A stretch of DNA of 64,000 nt from contig NZ_JAATVW010000001.1 of NCBI RefSeq assembly GCF_011947225.1, positions 547,441 to 611,440 on the forward strand. The letters run 5' to 3'. This DNA comes from Planosporangium flavigriseum (lineage in GTDB: Bacteria > Actinomycetota > Actinomycetes > Mycobacteriales > Micromonosporaceae). Both the position numbers and the translations under genes were made by a program. Below the pieces are notes generated by a model. That model did no database searches. It was not told where the DNA came from and worked only from the letters and a program-made list of their open reading frames with translations. Positions 17,381-25,714 of the stretch are shown here, in pieces. Numbering within the stretch: the stretch's first letter is position 1; every line of letters begins with the position of its first letter.

Positions 17381-18793
17381 TCAGTGACCGAACGTGAACC
17401 AGTTGACGTTGACGTAGTCGGCCGGCTGGCCGCTGCTGAAGGTCAGGTAGACCGTGTGCGTACCCGTGACCGCCGCGATGTTGGCCGGCACGGTGCGCCA
17501 GCTCTGCCAGCCGCCGGTGTTGCCGGTCGCGAAGCTGCCGATCGGCGCGCTCGTCCTGCTGTCCAGGCGTACCTCGACCAGACCGCTCACGCCGCTGGCC
17601 GCGCCGGAGGCGACCCGCGCGCTGAACTGCGTGGCCGCGCTCGACCCGAAGTTGACGTTGTCGAACTGCAGCCAGTCGCCGTTGCCGATCCAGCCGACGT
17701 CCTCCCCGCCACCGGTGTCGGCGGTCGCTTCCGTCTGCGTACCGGACTGGGCGTTGAAGCTCTCGGCCTGGATCGTGGAGTATGCGTCGCGCGCGCCACC
17801 CGGCGGCGGGGGCGGCGGAGGCGTCGTGCCGCCGCCCCCACCACTGGTGTACACGGAGACGTAGTCGACGAGCATCGGTACGCCGGACTGGGTGGCCGCG
17901 GTGGGGCCGCCGCCGAACGCCGCGGGGAACCCGCCACCCATGGCGACGTTCAGGATGATGAAGAAGCCCCGGTGGGTGGCGTTGTTCCAGGTGGTGGCGT
18001 CGAGCTGGTTCTGGCTGATCGTGAAGAAGTTCTGGCCGTCGCGGAACCAGCGCAGGGTCTCCGGTGAGGTGCTGCGGTCGTACTCGATGGCGTAGGTGTG
18101 GAAGCCGGTCTTGCAGCCGGGGCAGGCGCGCTCGCCGCTGCCGATGCCGGTGGTCTCGTTGCAGGGGCCGCCGGGCGAAACTCCACAGTGCATGGCGGCG
18201 AAGTGCGAGTCGCGGCCGTTGATGTTCTCCAGGATGTCCCACTCGCCGATGCTGGGCCAGTTGGTGGCGCCTACCGGCCGCGCCGCGTCGCCGAGCATCC
18301 AGAACGCCGGCCAGTAGCCGGCGGCGGCCGCGCCGCTGACGTTAGGCTGCTGGATGGCGGCCTCCACCCGTAGCTTGCCTCCGGCCGGGGCGGCGAAGTC
18401 GGTGCGCTGGGTCTCGATGCGACCGGAGGTCCAGTTGCCCGCGGCGTCCCGGATCGGCTTGATGGCGAGGTGGCCCTGGCCGTCCTGGAAGACGTTGGCG
18501 GTGCTGTCGGTCATTGTCTCGATCTCACCGGTGCCCCAGTTGGCGGCGCCGCCGGGGTAGCCGTGGCCGAGAGAGTAGAGCCAGTTGGACCGGTTGACGC
18601 CGGTGTTGGCGGGGCCGTTGAAGTCGTCACCGAAGACGAGACTCCAGCCCGGTGCGGGCGGTGGCACGGCAGCGCTGGCGCTGATCCTGGTGGTCAGCCA
18701 GCCCGCTACGGCAAGAGCGACGACCGCCATGACGGCCAGGATCCGGACCACGCGCCCCCGGCGATGGGAGAGCGCGTGCACTGGTGAACTCAT
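17381..18793 (-). CDS. Secreted GH16 endo-beta-glucanase with a C-terminal CBM6
   Basis: A 470-residue extracellular enzyme that probably cuts beta-1,3- or mixed-linkage glucans such as laminarin or fungal wall glucan. Residues 1-42 are a signal peptide ending near SASAA. The GH16 domain (45-310) has the catalytic motif EWDILENING, with the E-x-D-x-x-E arrangement of nucleophile and acid/base. A linker of Gly then Pro (GGGGGTTPPPPPPPGG) leads to a carbohydrate-binding module of family 6 (residues 335-470: YSTIQAESF, GWIGNGDWLQF, and the end YVNVNWFTFG). The ATG at 18793 has GGAAAGG upstream. A strong promoter with an overlapping LacI-type operator precedes it, so induction by glucan oligosaccharides is likely. 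Confidence 0.93.
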   Translation of the reverse strand: MSSPVHALSHRRGRVVRILAVMAVVALAVAGWLTTRISASAAVPPPAPGWSLVFGDDFNGPANTGVNRSNWLYSLGHGYPGGAANWGTGEIETMTDSTANVFQDGQGHLAIKPIRDAAGNWTSGRIETQRTDFAAPAGGKLRVEAAIQQPNVSGAAAAGYWPAFWMLGDAARPVGATNWPSIGEWDILENINGRDSHFAAMHCGVSPGGPCNETTGIGSGERACPGCKTGFHTYAIEYDRSTSPETLRWFRDGQNFFTISQNQLDATTWNNATHRGFFIILNVAMGGGFPAAFGGGPTAATQSGVPMLVDYVSVYTSGGGGGTTPPPPPPPGGARDAYSTIQAESFNAQSGTQTEATADTGGGEDVGWIGNGDWLQFDNVNFGSSAATQFSARVASGAASGVSGLVEVRLDSRTSAPIGSFATGNTGGWQSWRTVPANIAAVTGTHTVYLTFSSGQPADYVNVNWFTFGH

Positions 18794-18867
18794 CGGAATG
18801 CCTTTCCACAGAGGGAAACAAGGTCTTTACAGCGCGCTTTCTCCTGTTCCCCGGGCCCGCCTGGTGA

Positions 18868-18879
18868 GAGAGCGCTCTC
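18868..18879. promoter_or_regulatory. LacI-family (CebR-like) operator at the GH16 promoter
   Basis: GAGAGCGCTCTC is a perfect 12-bp palindrome, and its flanks extend the match to the Streptomyces CebR box TGGGAGCGCTCCCA except at a few positions. It begins 6 nt downstream of the -10 box, at the expected transcription start, where repressor would block initiation. No LacI-type gene is in the window, so the repressor acts in trans. Confidence 0.75.
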
Positions 18880-18885
18880 ACTAAC

Positions 18886-18914
18886 GTTTTAACAGCGGAT
18901 GACATACATGTCAA
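18886..18914 (-). promoter_or_regulatory. Promoter of the GH16 gene
   Basis: On the minus strand, TTGACA (18914-18909) is followed after exactly 17 nt by TAAAAC (18891-18886). This is a near-consensus housekeeping promoter about 95 nt before the start codon, and the LacI-type operator covers its start point. Confidence 0.7.
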
Positions 18915-19057
18915 CGTCTTTCAATATTGATGTGCTTCAAAATGATGGGTGGTCGAGCGGGAATCCATGACGGGCGGTCGGGCAAGAAGCTGTGACGAAC
19001 AGCCGCACCCGAGCACCGCCCCCGCGCCGCGCGCCGGATCATGACAAGCTCAGGAGC

Positions 19058-20299
19058 ATGACCAGGCAGGTGGAGGCCGGCGAGCGGCCCGACGACGACG
19101 CGGCCGACGTGGGCCCGCTCGGGGCCAGCATCCGGGCGATCGAGCAGGCCGCCGGCTCGTTGGCGACCGCGAGTGTCGCGCGCATGGACGAGGTCCTGCC
19201 CTGGTTCCGGGAATTGCCCGCCGACCAGCGCGCCTGGGTCATGCTGGTAGCGCAGGCCGGCGTCCGGTCTCTCGTGGAGTGGCTGCGCCGGCGCGAGGGG
19301 GACGACGGCGGCCCGCAGGCGGTCTCGGACGAGGTGTTCGAAGCCGCCCCCAGGGCGCTCGCCCGCTCGATCAACCTGCAGCAGACCGTCCAGCTGGTCA
19401 AGATCACGATTGAGGTGGCCGAGGAGCAGGTGCCCCACCTCGCCGCCGCGGGCGAGGAGGCGGCCATCCAGGACGCCATCCTGCGCTTCAGCCGCGAGAT
19501 CGCCTTCGCCGCCGCCCGGGTGTACGCCCGCGCCGCCGAGACCCGCGGGGCGTGGGACACCCGCCTGCAGGCCCTGCTCGTCGACGCGCTGCTGCGCGGG
19601 GACTCCTCGGACGTGGTCGCGAGTCGGGCCGCGGCGCTGGGTTGGGGAGACGCCTCGCCGGTCGCCGTCGCGGTCGGCCGCTCACCGGGTGGCGAGGCGA
19701 CGATGGTGCTGCACACCGTGTACCGGACGGCCCGGCGCATCGGCGTCGACATCCTGGGCGGCGTGCACGGCGACCGCCTCGTCGTCGTCCTCGCCGGCGC
19801 GCCCGACCCCCTCGCCGCCACCCGTCAACTCCTGGTCGGGTTCGGCGACGGCCCGGTCGTCGTCGGGCCGGCCGTACCCAGCCTGGACGAGGCCACCGAG
19901 TCGGCCCGGGCCGCCCTCGCCGGGTACCGCGCCGCCCCCGCCTGGCCTGCCGCGCCCCGTCCGGTGTCCGCTGGCGACCTGCTGCCCGAGCGAGCCCTGG
20001 CCGGCGATGCGGAGGCGCGCCGGATCCTGCGCCAGGACGTGTACGGCGTCCTCGTACGCGCGGGCGGCGAACTGCTCGACACCCTCGACGCGTTCTTCAC
20101 CGCCGGGAGCGTCCTGGAGAGTGCGGCACGCGCCCTTTTCGTCCATCCCAATACCGTCCGATATAGACTGCGCCGTATTGGGGAAGTGACCGGCTTTACG
20201 CCCCTCGTGGCGCGGGACGCCTTCACCCTCCGCATCGCCCTGACGGTCGGGCGGCTCGACCCGTCGGCCGTGCCTCCCGCCCCACCAACCGGTGGCTAG
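19058..20299 (+). CDS. fasR: PucR-family regulator of fatty-acid synthesis (FasR-like)
   Basis: A 413-residue transcription factor with a C-terminal PucR helix-turn-helix (residues 355-400, with ALFVHPNTVRYRLRRIGEVTG) and a GGDEF-like central fold without catalytic residues. It is the positional homologue of M. tuberculosis Rv2242 and of Streptomyces coelicolor FasR, which activates the fabD-fabH-acpP-fabF operon that follows directly here. The ATG at 19058 is preceded by CAGGAG; an ATG-less extension to 18992 lacks a ribosome site. A hairpin separates it from fabD, so the two probably have separate promoters. Its ligand is unknown. It is divergent from the GH16 gene. Confidence 0.88.
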   Translation: MTRQVEAGERPDDDAADVGPLGASIRAIEQAAGSLATASVARMDEVLPWFRELPADQRAWVMLVAQAGVRSLVEWLRRREGDDGGPQAVSDEVFEAAPRALARSINLQQTVQLVKITIEVAEEQVPHLAAAGEEAAIQDAILRFSREIAFAAARVYARAAETRGAWDTRLQALLVDALLRGDSSDVVASRAAALGWGDASPVAVAVGRSPGGEATMVLHTVYRTARRIGVDILGGVHGDRLVVVLAGAPDPLAATRQLLVGFGDGPVVVGPAVPSLDEATESARAALAGYRAAPAWPAAPRPVSAGDLLPERALAGDAEARRILRQDVYGVLVRAGGELLDTLDAFFTAGSVLESAARALFVHPNTVRYRLRRIGEVTGFTPLVARDAFTLRIALTVGRLDPSAVPPAPPTGG

Positions 20300-20336
20300 C
20301 ACCGAGTAACGTTCCGGTTACCAAAAGCCAGCGGCG

Positions 20337-20369
20337 GACATCTTTTGGAGGGATCCTCCAAAAGATGTC
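20337..20369 (+). terminator. Hairpin between fasR and fabD
   Basis: A perfect 14-bp stem GACATCTTTTGGAG / CTCCAAAAGATGTC with the loop GGATC lies 37 nt after fasR and 60 nt before fabD. It should end the fasR message. The unusual A/T content of the stem stands out from the GC-rich surroundings. Confidence 0.75.
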
Positions 20370-20429
20370 GTCGAGTTTGGTGGCTGGCGTTAACCCCGAT
20401 ACCGGTCAGTATCCGGAAGAGTCATACCC

Positions 20430-21590
20430 GTGCTCGCCGTACTCGCCCCCGGACAGGGGTCCCAGAAGCCTGGCTTCCTCACCCCGTGGCTCGACCTTCC
20501 CGGCGCCGAGGCCCGCCTGCGCTGGTGGTCGGCGCTCGCCGGACTCGACCTCGTCCACCTGGGCACCGAGGCGGGCGCCGAGGACATCAAGGACACTGCC
20601 CGCACGCAGCCGCTGCTGGTCGCGGCCGCGCTGCTCGCCGCCGAACAGCTGCCCATGTACGACGTGGGCGTCGTCGCCGGCCACAGCGTGGGTGAGATCG
20701 GCGCCGCGGCTCTCGCCGACGTCCTGACGCCGGAGGCGGCCGTCACGCTCGCGGCGGTACGCGGGCGCGAGATGGCGGCGGCGTGCGCTCTCGAACCGAC
20801 CGGCATGAGCGCGGTGCTCGGCGGTGACCCGGACGAGGTCATCGCCGCGATCGAGGCCGTCGGCCTCTACCCCGCCAACCGCAACGGCGCCGGCCAGGTC
20901 GTCGCCGCCGGCGCGCTGTCCAGCCTCGAGAAGCTCGCCGCCGAGCCGCCGGCCAAGGCCCGCGTGATCCCGCTGTCGGTCGCCGGCGCCTTCCACACCC
21001 CGTACATGGCGCCTGCCGAGCAGGCCCTCGCCACCGTCGCCGGCGGCATCACCACGGGCGCGCCCACCCGGATCCTGCTGTCCAACCGCGACGGCGCCGC
21101 GGTCGACCACGGGCCGACGATGCTCCAGCGCCTGGTCCGCCAGGTCACCGCGCCGGTGCGCTGGGACCTGTGCATGCAGACCCTCGCGGAGATCGGCGTC
21201 ACGGCGGTCATCGAGCTGCCGCCGGCCGGCACCCTGGCCGGCCTGGCGAAGCGGGCGCTCAAGGGCGTCGAGATCGTCACCGTGAACACGCCGGACGACC
21301 TGGCTGCGGCGAAGGATCTGATCGCCCGTCACGGCGCCGCGCCGAGCCACGAACCGACGCTCCAGTTCCGGGTCGTCGTCGCCACCGCCGCCGGCAACTT
21401 CACCCCCGCCGACGACGTCGCCGAGGGCGCCGAGGTACGCAACGGCCAGGTCATCGGCCAGGTGAGCACGCGCCAGGGCGCGGTCGAGGTGACCGCCCAC
21501 GAGTCGGGCGCGCTCGTCGAGTGGCTCGCCCACCCCGACGACCCGGTGGCGCCCGGCCAGCCTGTCGCCCGCATCGGTGGCGGTCTTTAG
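20430..21590 (+). CDS. fabD: Malonyl-CoA:ACP transacylase with a C-terminal biotinyl/lipoyl-like domain
   Basis: FabD loads malonyl units from CoA onto ACP for fatty-acid elongation. Residues 1-305 form the usual transacylase, with the nucleophile elbow GHSVGEIGA (Ser near 88) and the catalytic His in GAFHTPYM. The protein is 386 residues, about 75 longer than normal FabD. The extra C-terminal part (about 312-386: RVVVATAAGNFTP, GQVIGQVSTRQGAVEV, HESGALVEWLAHPDD, PVAPGQPVARIGGG) has the sequence pattern of a barrel-sandwich biotinyl/lipoyl domain, but the modified Lys is missing. The GTG at 20430 has GGAAGAG upstream. It is the first gene of the fab operon, 35 nt before fabH. Confidence 0.93.
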   Translation: MLAVLAPGQGSQKPGFLTPWLDLPGAEARLRWWSALAGLDLVHLGTEAGAEDIKDTARTQPLLVAAALLAAEQLPMYDVGVVAGHSVGEIGAAALADVLTPEAAVTLAAVRGREMAAACALEPTGMSAVLGGDPDEVIAAIEAVGLYPANRNGAGQVVAAGALSSLEKLAAEPPAKARVIPLSVAGAFHTPYMAPAEQALATVAGGITTGAPTRILLSNRDGAAVDHGPTMLQRLVRQVTAPVRWDLCMQTLAEIGVTAVIELPPAGTLAGLAKRALKGVEIVTVNTPDDLAAAKDLIARHGAAPSHEPTLQFRVVVATAAGNFTPADDVAEGAEVRNGQVIGQVSTRQGAVEVTAHESGALVEWLAHPDDPVAPGQPVARIGGGL

Positions 21591-21625
21591 ACATCCGCGA
21601 GCCAGTCAATAAGAGAGGTAACGCC

Positions 21626-22582
21626 GTGACCCAACCTGTTGTCGGCTCCCGGATTCTCGCCATGGGCCACTACCAGCCCACCCGCGTGCTCACCAACGAC
21701 GACCTGGCCGAGATGGTCGACACCAACGACCAGTGGATCCGCGACCGGGTCGGCATCGTCACCCGGCGTATCGCCGACAACGAGACCGTCGCCGACATGG
21801 CCGCGGCCGCCGCGGACAAGGCGCTGGCAAACTCCGGCCTGGGCGTCGGTGACATCGACCTCGTCGTCGTCGCCACCTGCAGCTCGGTCGACCGCTCCCC
21901 CAACGTCGCCTGCCGGGTCGCGGCGAAGCTCGGCATCGACGCGCCGGCCGCCTACGACATCAACACGGCCTGCTCCGGCTTCTCGTACGCGATGGGCACC
22001 GTCGACCACGCCATCCGGGCCGGTGCGGCGCGCAACGCGATCGTGATCGGGGCTGAGAAGCTGTCCGACTTCACGGACTGGACCGACCGCTCCACCTGCA
22101 TCCTGTTCGGCGACGCGGCCGGCGCCGCAGTCGTCACCGCCGTACCCGAGGGCGAGCAGCCCGGCATCGGTCCGGTGCTCTGGGGCTCGGTGCCGGAGCG
22201 CAGCGACGCGGTGCGGATCGAGGGCTGGCGCCCGTACATCCAGCAGGAGGGCCAACAGGTCTTCCGCTGGGCCACCACGGCGCTCGCCCCGCTGGCCCTC
22301 GACGCGATCAAGCGGTCCGGGTACGAGCCGGAGGACATCAAGGCGGTCGTCTGCCACCAGGCCAACGCCCGCATCATTGAAGGCATCGCCAAGCGGCTCA
22401 ACCTGCCCAACGCGATCATCGCGAAGGACATCGTCGAATCGGGCAACACCTCCGCGGCGAGCATCCCCCTGGCCCTCTCGAAGCTGATCGAGCGTCGCGA
22501 GGTGCCGTCAGGTTCCCCGGTACTACTGTTCGGCTTCGGCGGCGGCCTGACGTACGCCGGACAGGTCGTCCGTTGTCCGTAG
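21626..22582 (+). CDS. fabH: Beta-ketoacyl-ACP synthase III
   Basis: FabH starts fatty-acid chains by condensing an acyl-CoA primer, here probably branched or short-chain as in actinomycetes, with malonyl-ACP. At 318 residues it has the family's usual length. The catalytic triad is complete: Cys116 in INTACSGFS, His in VCHQANARI, and Asn in VESGNTSAASIP; the C-terminal GFGGGLTYAG loop is present. The GTG at 21626 follows AAGAGAGGTAA. It is the second gene of the fab operon, with 35 nt to fabD and 55 nt to acpP. Confidence 0.97.
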   Translation: MTQPVVGSRILAMGHYQPTRVLTNDDLAEMVDTNDQWIRDRVGIVTRRIADNETVADMAAAAADKALANSGLGVGDIDLVVVATCSSVDRSPNVACRVAAKLGIDAPAAYDINTACSGFSYAMGTVDHAIRAGAARNAIVIGAEKLSDFTDWTDRSTCILFGDAAGAAVVTAVPEGEQPGIGPVLWGSVPERSDAVRIEGWRPYIQQEGQQVFRWATTALAPLALDAIKRSGYEPEDIKAVVCHQANARIIEGIAKRLNLPNAIIAKDIVESGNTSAASIPLALSKLIERREVPSGSPVLLFGFGGGLTYAGQVVRCP

Positions 22583-22637
22583 CGCCCTCCCGGCGTTCAC
22601 GACCAAGCGTGCCAACAAGGAAGGAAGTAAAACCCAA

Positions 22638-22880
22638 ATGACCCGTGACGAGATCGTTGCCGGCCTCGCCGAGATCCTCGAAGAGGTAGCCGGGGTCAAC
22701 CCGGACGACGTCACCGAGGAGAAGTCGTTCACCGAGGACCTCGACGTCGACTCGCTGTCGATGGTGGAGGTCGTGGTGGCGGCCGAGGAGAAGTTCGGCG
22801 TCAAGATCCCGGACGACGAGGTGCAGAACCTCAAGACGGTGGGCGACGCCGTGTCGTACATCTCCAAGGCACAGGCGTGA
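22638..22880 (+). CDS. acpP: Acyl carrier protein
   Basis: An 80-residue acidic acyl carrier protein that carries growing fatty acids on a phosphopantetheine arm. The attachment site is Ser39 in the conserved DVDSLSMVEVV. The length and acidic four-helix pattern are typical of type II fatty-acid ACP. The start at 22638 has a strong AAGGAAGGAAG ribosome site, in keeping with the high level of ACP that cells need. The stop overlaps the fabF start by 4 nt, which couples their translation. Confidence 0.97.
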   Translation: MTRDEIVAGLAEILEEVAGVNPDDVTEEKSFTEDLDVDSLSMVEVVVAAEEKFGVKIPDDEVQNLKTVGDAVSYISKAQA

Positions 22881-24094
22881 GTATTGAGGTCGTAGTCACC
22901 GGGCTCGGCGCGACGACCCCGCTGGGCGGGGACGTCGCGTCGACCTGGAACGCCATGCTCGCCGGCCGCTCCGGGGTCAGCGCCCTGACCCCGGAGTGGG
23001 CGGCGCAGCTCCCGGTGCGCATCGCCGGTCAACTCGCCGTCGAGCCGACCATCGATCGGGTGCAGGCCCGCCGGATGGACCGCTCGGAGCAGGTCGCCGT
23101 GGTGGCCGCCCGCGAGGCGTGGGCGGACTCCGGCCTCGCCGACGCCGGCCTCGACCCGGAGCGGCTGGGCGTGGTCGTCGGTTCGGGTATCGGCGGCGCG
23201 ACCACGCTGCTCGCCCAGGACGACGTCCTGGAGGCGAGCGGTCCCCGCCGGGTGTCGCCGCACACCATCCCGATGCTCATGCCCAACGGGCCGGCGGCCT
23301 GGATCGGCCTGGAGCTGAAGGCCAAGGCGGGGGTGCACGCCCCGACGAGTGCCTGCGCCACCGGAGCCGAGTCGATCGCCTGGGCCCTGGACATGATCCG
23401 GTCCGGCCGGGCCGACGTGGTGGTCGCCGGTGGTACCGAGTCGGTCATCCACCCGCTGCCGATGGCCGCCTTCGCCTCGATGCGCGCCATGTCGACCCGC
23501 AACGACGAGCCGGAGAAGGCGTCCCGCCCGTTCGACAAGGGCCGGGACGGCTTCGTCCTCGGCGAGGGCTCCGGCGTGATCGTGCTCGAGCGGGCCGACC
23601 GGGCCCGGGCCCGCGGCGCCAAGGTGTACGCCCGGCTCGCCGGTGCCGGCATGACCTCCGACGGCTTCGACATCGTCCAGCCCGACCCGGAGGGCTGGGG
23701 CGCCACGCGGGCGATCGCGATGGCGCTGGCGGACGCCGGCATCGCCAAGTCGGACGTGGTGCACGTCAACGCGCACGCCACCTCGACCCCGGTCGGCGAC
23801 GTCGCGGAGATCATCGCGCTGCACAAGGCCCTCGGCGACCACCCGGTGGTGACGTCGACCAAGTCGATGACCGGGCACCTGCTCGGCGCGGCCGGTGCGA
23901 TCGAGTCGATCGCCACCATCCTCGCCATCCACCACGGCGTGGTGCCGCCGACGATCAACCTGGACGACCCCGACGACAAGGTCGACCTGGACGTGGCCGC
24001 CCACAAGGCGCGCCCCATGGAGATCCCCGCCGCGCTGAACAACTCGTTCGGCTTCGGCGGCCACAACGCCGCGTTGGTCTTCGCCCGCGCCTGA
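22877..24094 (+). CDS. fabF: Beta-ketoacyl-ACP synthase II
   Basis: FabF extends the acyl chain by condensing acyl-ACP with malonyl-ACP. It has 405 residues and the full Cys-His-His triad: Cys160 in PTSACATGAES, His in VNAHATSTPVGD, and His in SMTGHLLGAAGA. The GTG at 22877 overlaps the end of acpP by 4 nt. Only one elongating synthase is present, against two (kasA, kasB) in mycobacteria, so this is a simple housekeeping system without mycolic-acid elongation. It is followed after 16 nt by accD. Confidence 0.97.
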   Translation: MSIEVVVTGLGATTPLGGDVASTWNAMLAGRSGVSALTPEWAAQLPVRIAGQLAVEPTIDRVQARRMDRSEQVAVVAAREAWADSGLADAGLDPERLGVVVGSGIGGATTLLAQDDVLEASGPRRVSPHTIPMLMPNGPAAWIGLELKAKAGVHAPTSACATGAESIAWALDMIRSGRADVVVAGGTESVIHPLPMAAFASMRAMSTRNDEPEKASRPFDKGRDGFVLGEGSGVIVLERADRARARGAKVYARLAGAGMTSDGFDIVQPDPEGWGATRAIAMALADAGIAKSDVVHVNAHATSTPVGDVAEIIALHKALGDHPVVTSTKSMTGHLLGAAGAIESIATILAIHHGVVPPTINLDDPDDKVDLDVAAHKARPMEIPAALNNSFGFGGHNAALVFARA

Positions 24095-24110
24095 TTCTTC
24101 CGGAGAATCC

Positions 24111-25523
24111 ATGACACTGACATCGATATCCGCTGACGCTCAGGTGATCGACTACCGCGATCCCGAGGTCCGGCTTCGGGCGCTGTTCGATCAGGGGACG
24201 CTGCGCCTGCTCGCGCCCCGCGACGACTCGGGCGTACTGGCTGCCCGCGGCGAGATCGACGGCGCCCCGGTCGTCGCGTATGCCACGGACGCGACCCGCA
24301 TGGGCGGCGCCATGGGCACCGAAGGTTGCCGCCACATTGTGGACACCATCGACGCAGCGGTCCGCGAGCGGGTACCGGTGCTGGGGTTGTGGCACTGCGG
24401 CGGGGCGCGGCTGGCCGAAGGGGTCGTCTCGCTGGACGCGGTCGGCCAGGTCTTCGCCGCGATGGTGCGCGCCTCCGGCCGGGTACCGCAGATCTCGGTC
24501 GTCCTCGGCCCGGCCGCGGGCGGCGCGGCGTACGGCCCGGCGCTCACCGACATTGTGGTGATGTCCGCCGCGGGCCGCATCTTCGTCACCGGCCCTGAGG
24601 TGGTGCGCAGCGTCACCGGCGAGCAGGTCGACATGGAGCGGCTGGGCGGCCCCGAGACGCACGGTCGGCGCTCCGGCGTGGTGCACGTGACCACGAAGGA
24701 CGACGAGTCGGCGCTGGAGAAGGCCCGCCAGCTGGCCTCGCTGCTCGGTAGCCAGGGTCGGATCGAGCCGGCCGACGTGGCCAGCGACGTCGACCTGTCG
24801 GCGCTGCTGCCCGAGCAGACCAACCGCGCCTACGACGTCAAGCCGCTGGTCAACGCGATCCTCGACGAGCCGGGTGTGGAGTTGCACGCCAAGTGGGCGC
24901 CCAACATCGTCACCACGCTCGGACGCTTCGGCGGCCGTACGGTCGGGGTCATCGCCAACAACCCGATGCGTCTCGGCGGCTGCCTCGACTCCGCCAGCGC
25001 GGAGAAGGCGGCGCGGTTCGTGCGGATGTGCGATTCCCTGGGCGTGCCGCTGATCGTGCTGGTCGACGTCCCCGGATACCTGCCGGGCGTGGGCCAGGAG
25101 TGGGACGGTGTGGTGCGGCGCGGCGCCAAGCTGCTGCACGCCTTCGCCGAGGCCGTCGTGCCGCGGATCACGCTGGTCACCCGCAAGGCCTACGGCGGCG
25201 CGTACATCGCGATGAACTCCCGCTCCCTGGGTGCCACCGCCGTGTTCGCCTGGCCGAACGCCGAGGTCGCCGTCATGGGCGCCTCCGCCGCGGTCAACAT
25301 CCTGCACCGCAAGAAGCTCGCCGCCGCTCCGGCCGATGAACGGGAGGCGCTGCGCGCCGAACTGATCGAGGAGCAGACCCGGGTGGCCGGCGGGGTCAAC
25401 CGGGCGCTGGAGATCGGCGTCGTCGACGATGTGGTGAAGCCGACCGAGACCCGGCGGCGCATCGCGGAGGCGCTCGCGGCCGCTCCGGCTGCGCGCGGCG
25501 CGCACGGCAACATCCCGCTGTAA
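24111..25523 (+). CDS. accD: Acyl-CoA carboxylase carboxyltransferase subunit
   Basis: A 470-residue beta-type carboxyltransferase that transfers CO2 from carboxybiotin to acetyl- or propionyl-CoA, giving malonyl-CoA (or methylmalonyl-CoA) for the enzymes encoded upstream. Two crotonase-like halves are visible: the N-half with WHCGGARLAEGVVSLD and GPAAGGAAYGPALTD, and the C-half with DVPGYLPGVGQEWDGVVRRGAK and RKAYGGAYIAMNS. It is the positional counterpart of mycobacterial accD6 and lies 16 nt after fabF, so it is clearly part of the operon. The biotin-carrying alpha subunit is encoded elsewhere. Substrate preference is not decidable by eye. A strong hairpin ends the operon. Confidence 0.95.
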   Translation: MTLTSISADAQVIDYRDPEVRLRALFDQGTLRLLAPRDDSGVLAARGEIDGAPVVAYATDATRMGGAMGTEGCRHIVDTIDAAVRERVPVLGLWHCGGARLAEGVVSLDAVGQVFAAMVRASGRVPQISVVLGPAAGGAAYGPALTDIVVMSAAGRIFVTGPEVVRSVTGEQVDMERLGGPETHGRRSGVVHVTTKDDESALEKARQLASLLGSQGRIEPADVASDVDLSALLPEQTNRAYDVKPLVNAILDEPGVELHAKWAPNIVTTLGRFGGRTVGVIANNPMRLGGCLDSASAEKAARFVRMCDSLGVPLIVLVDVPGYLPGVGQEWDGVVRRGAKLLHAFAEAVVPRITLVTRKAYGGAYIAMNSRSLGATAVFAWPNAEVAVMGASAAVNILHRKKLAAAPADEREALRAELIEEQTRVAGGVNRALEIGVVDDVVKPTETRRRIAEALAAAPAARGAHGNIPL

Positions 25524-25577
25524 GCCGCGTGCCGAGCGCACGGCAGTGATCCCTGTTGAATAGCGCTGGGCCCAAGG

Positions 25578-25612
25578 CGAGCCCGGGAGCGGTCGATCCG
25601 CTCCCGGGCTCG
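25578..25612 (+). terminator. Terminator of the fab operon
   Basis: A perfect 15-bp stem CGAGCCCGGGAGCGG / CCGCTCCCGGGCTCG with a TCGAT loop lies 54 nt after the accD stop. The remaining bases to 25714, near the convergent GH3 gene, show nothing else. Confidence 0.85.
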
Positions 25613-25714
25613 TGTGCTTCCGGCGACGACGGGTCAGATATGCGCCGGTCACCCTCCACGGCTGGCCAAAAGATGCTAGGCCGTCACGAATAGGAATTAA
25701 TCAACTACGCAAGG

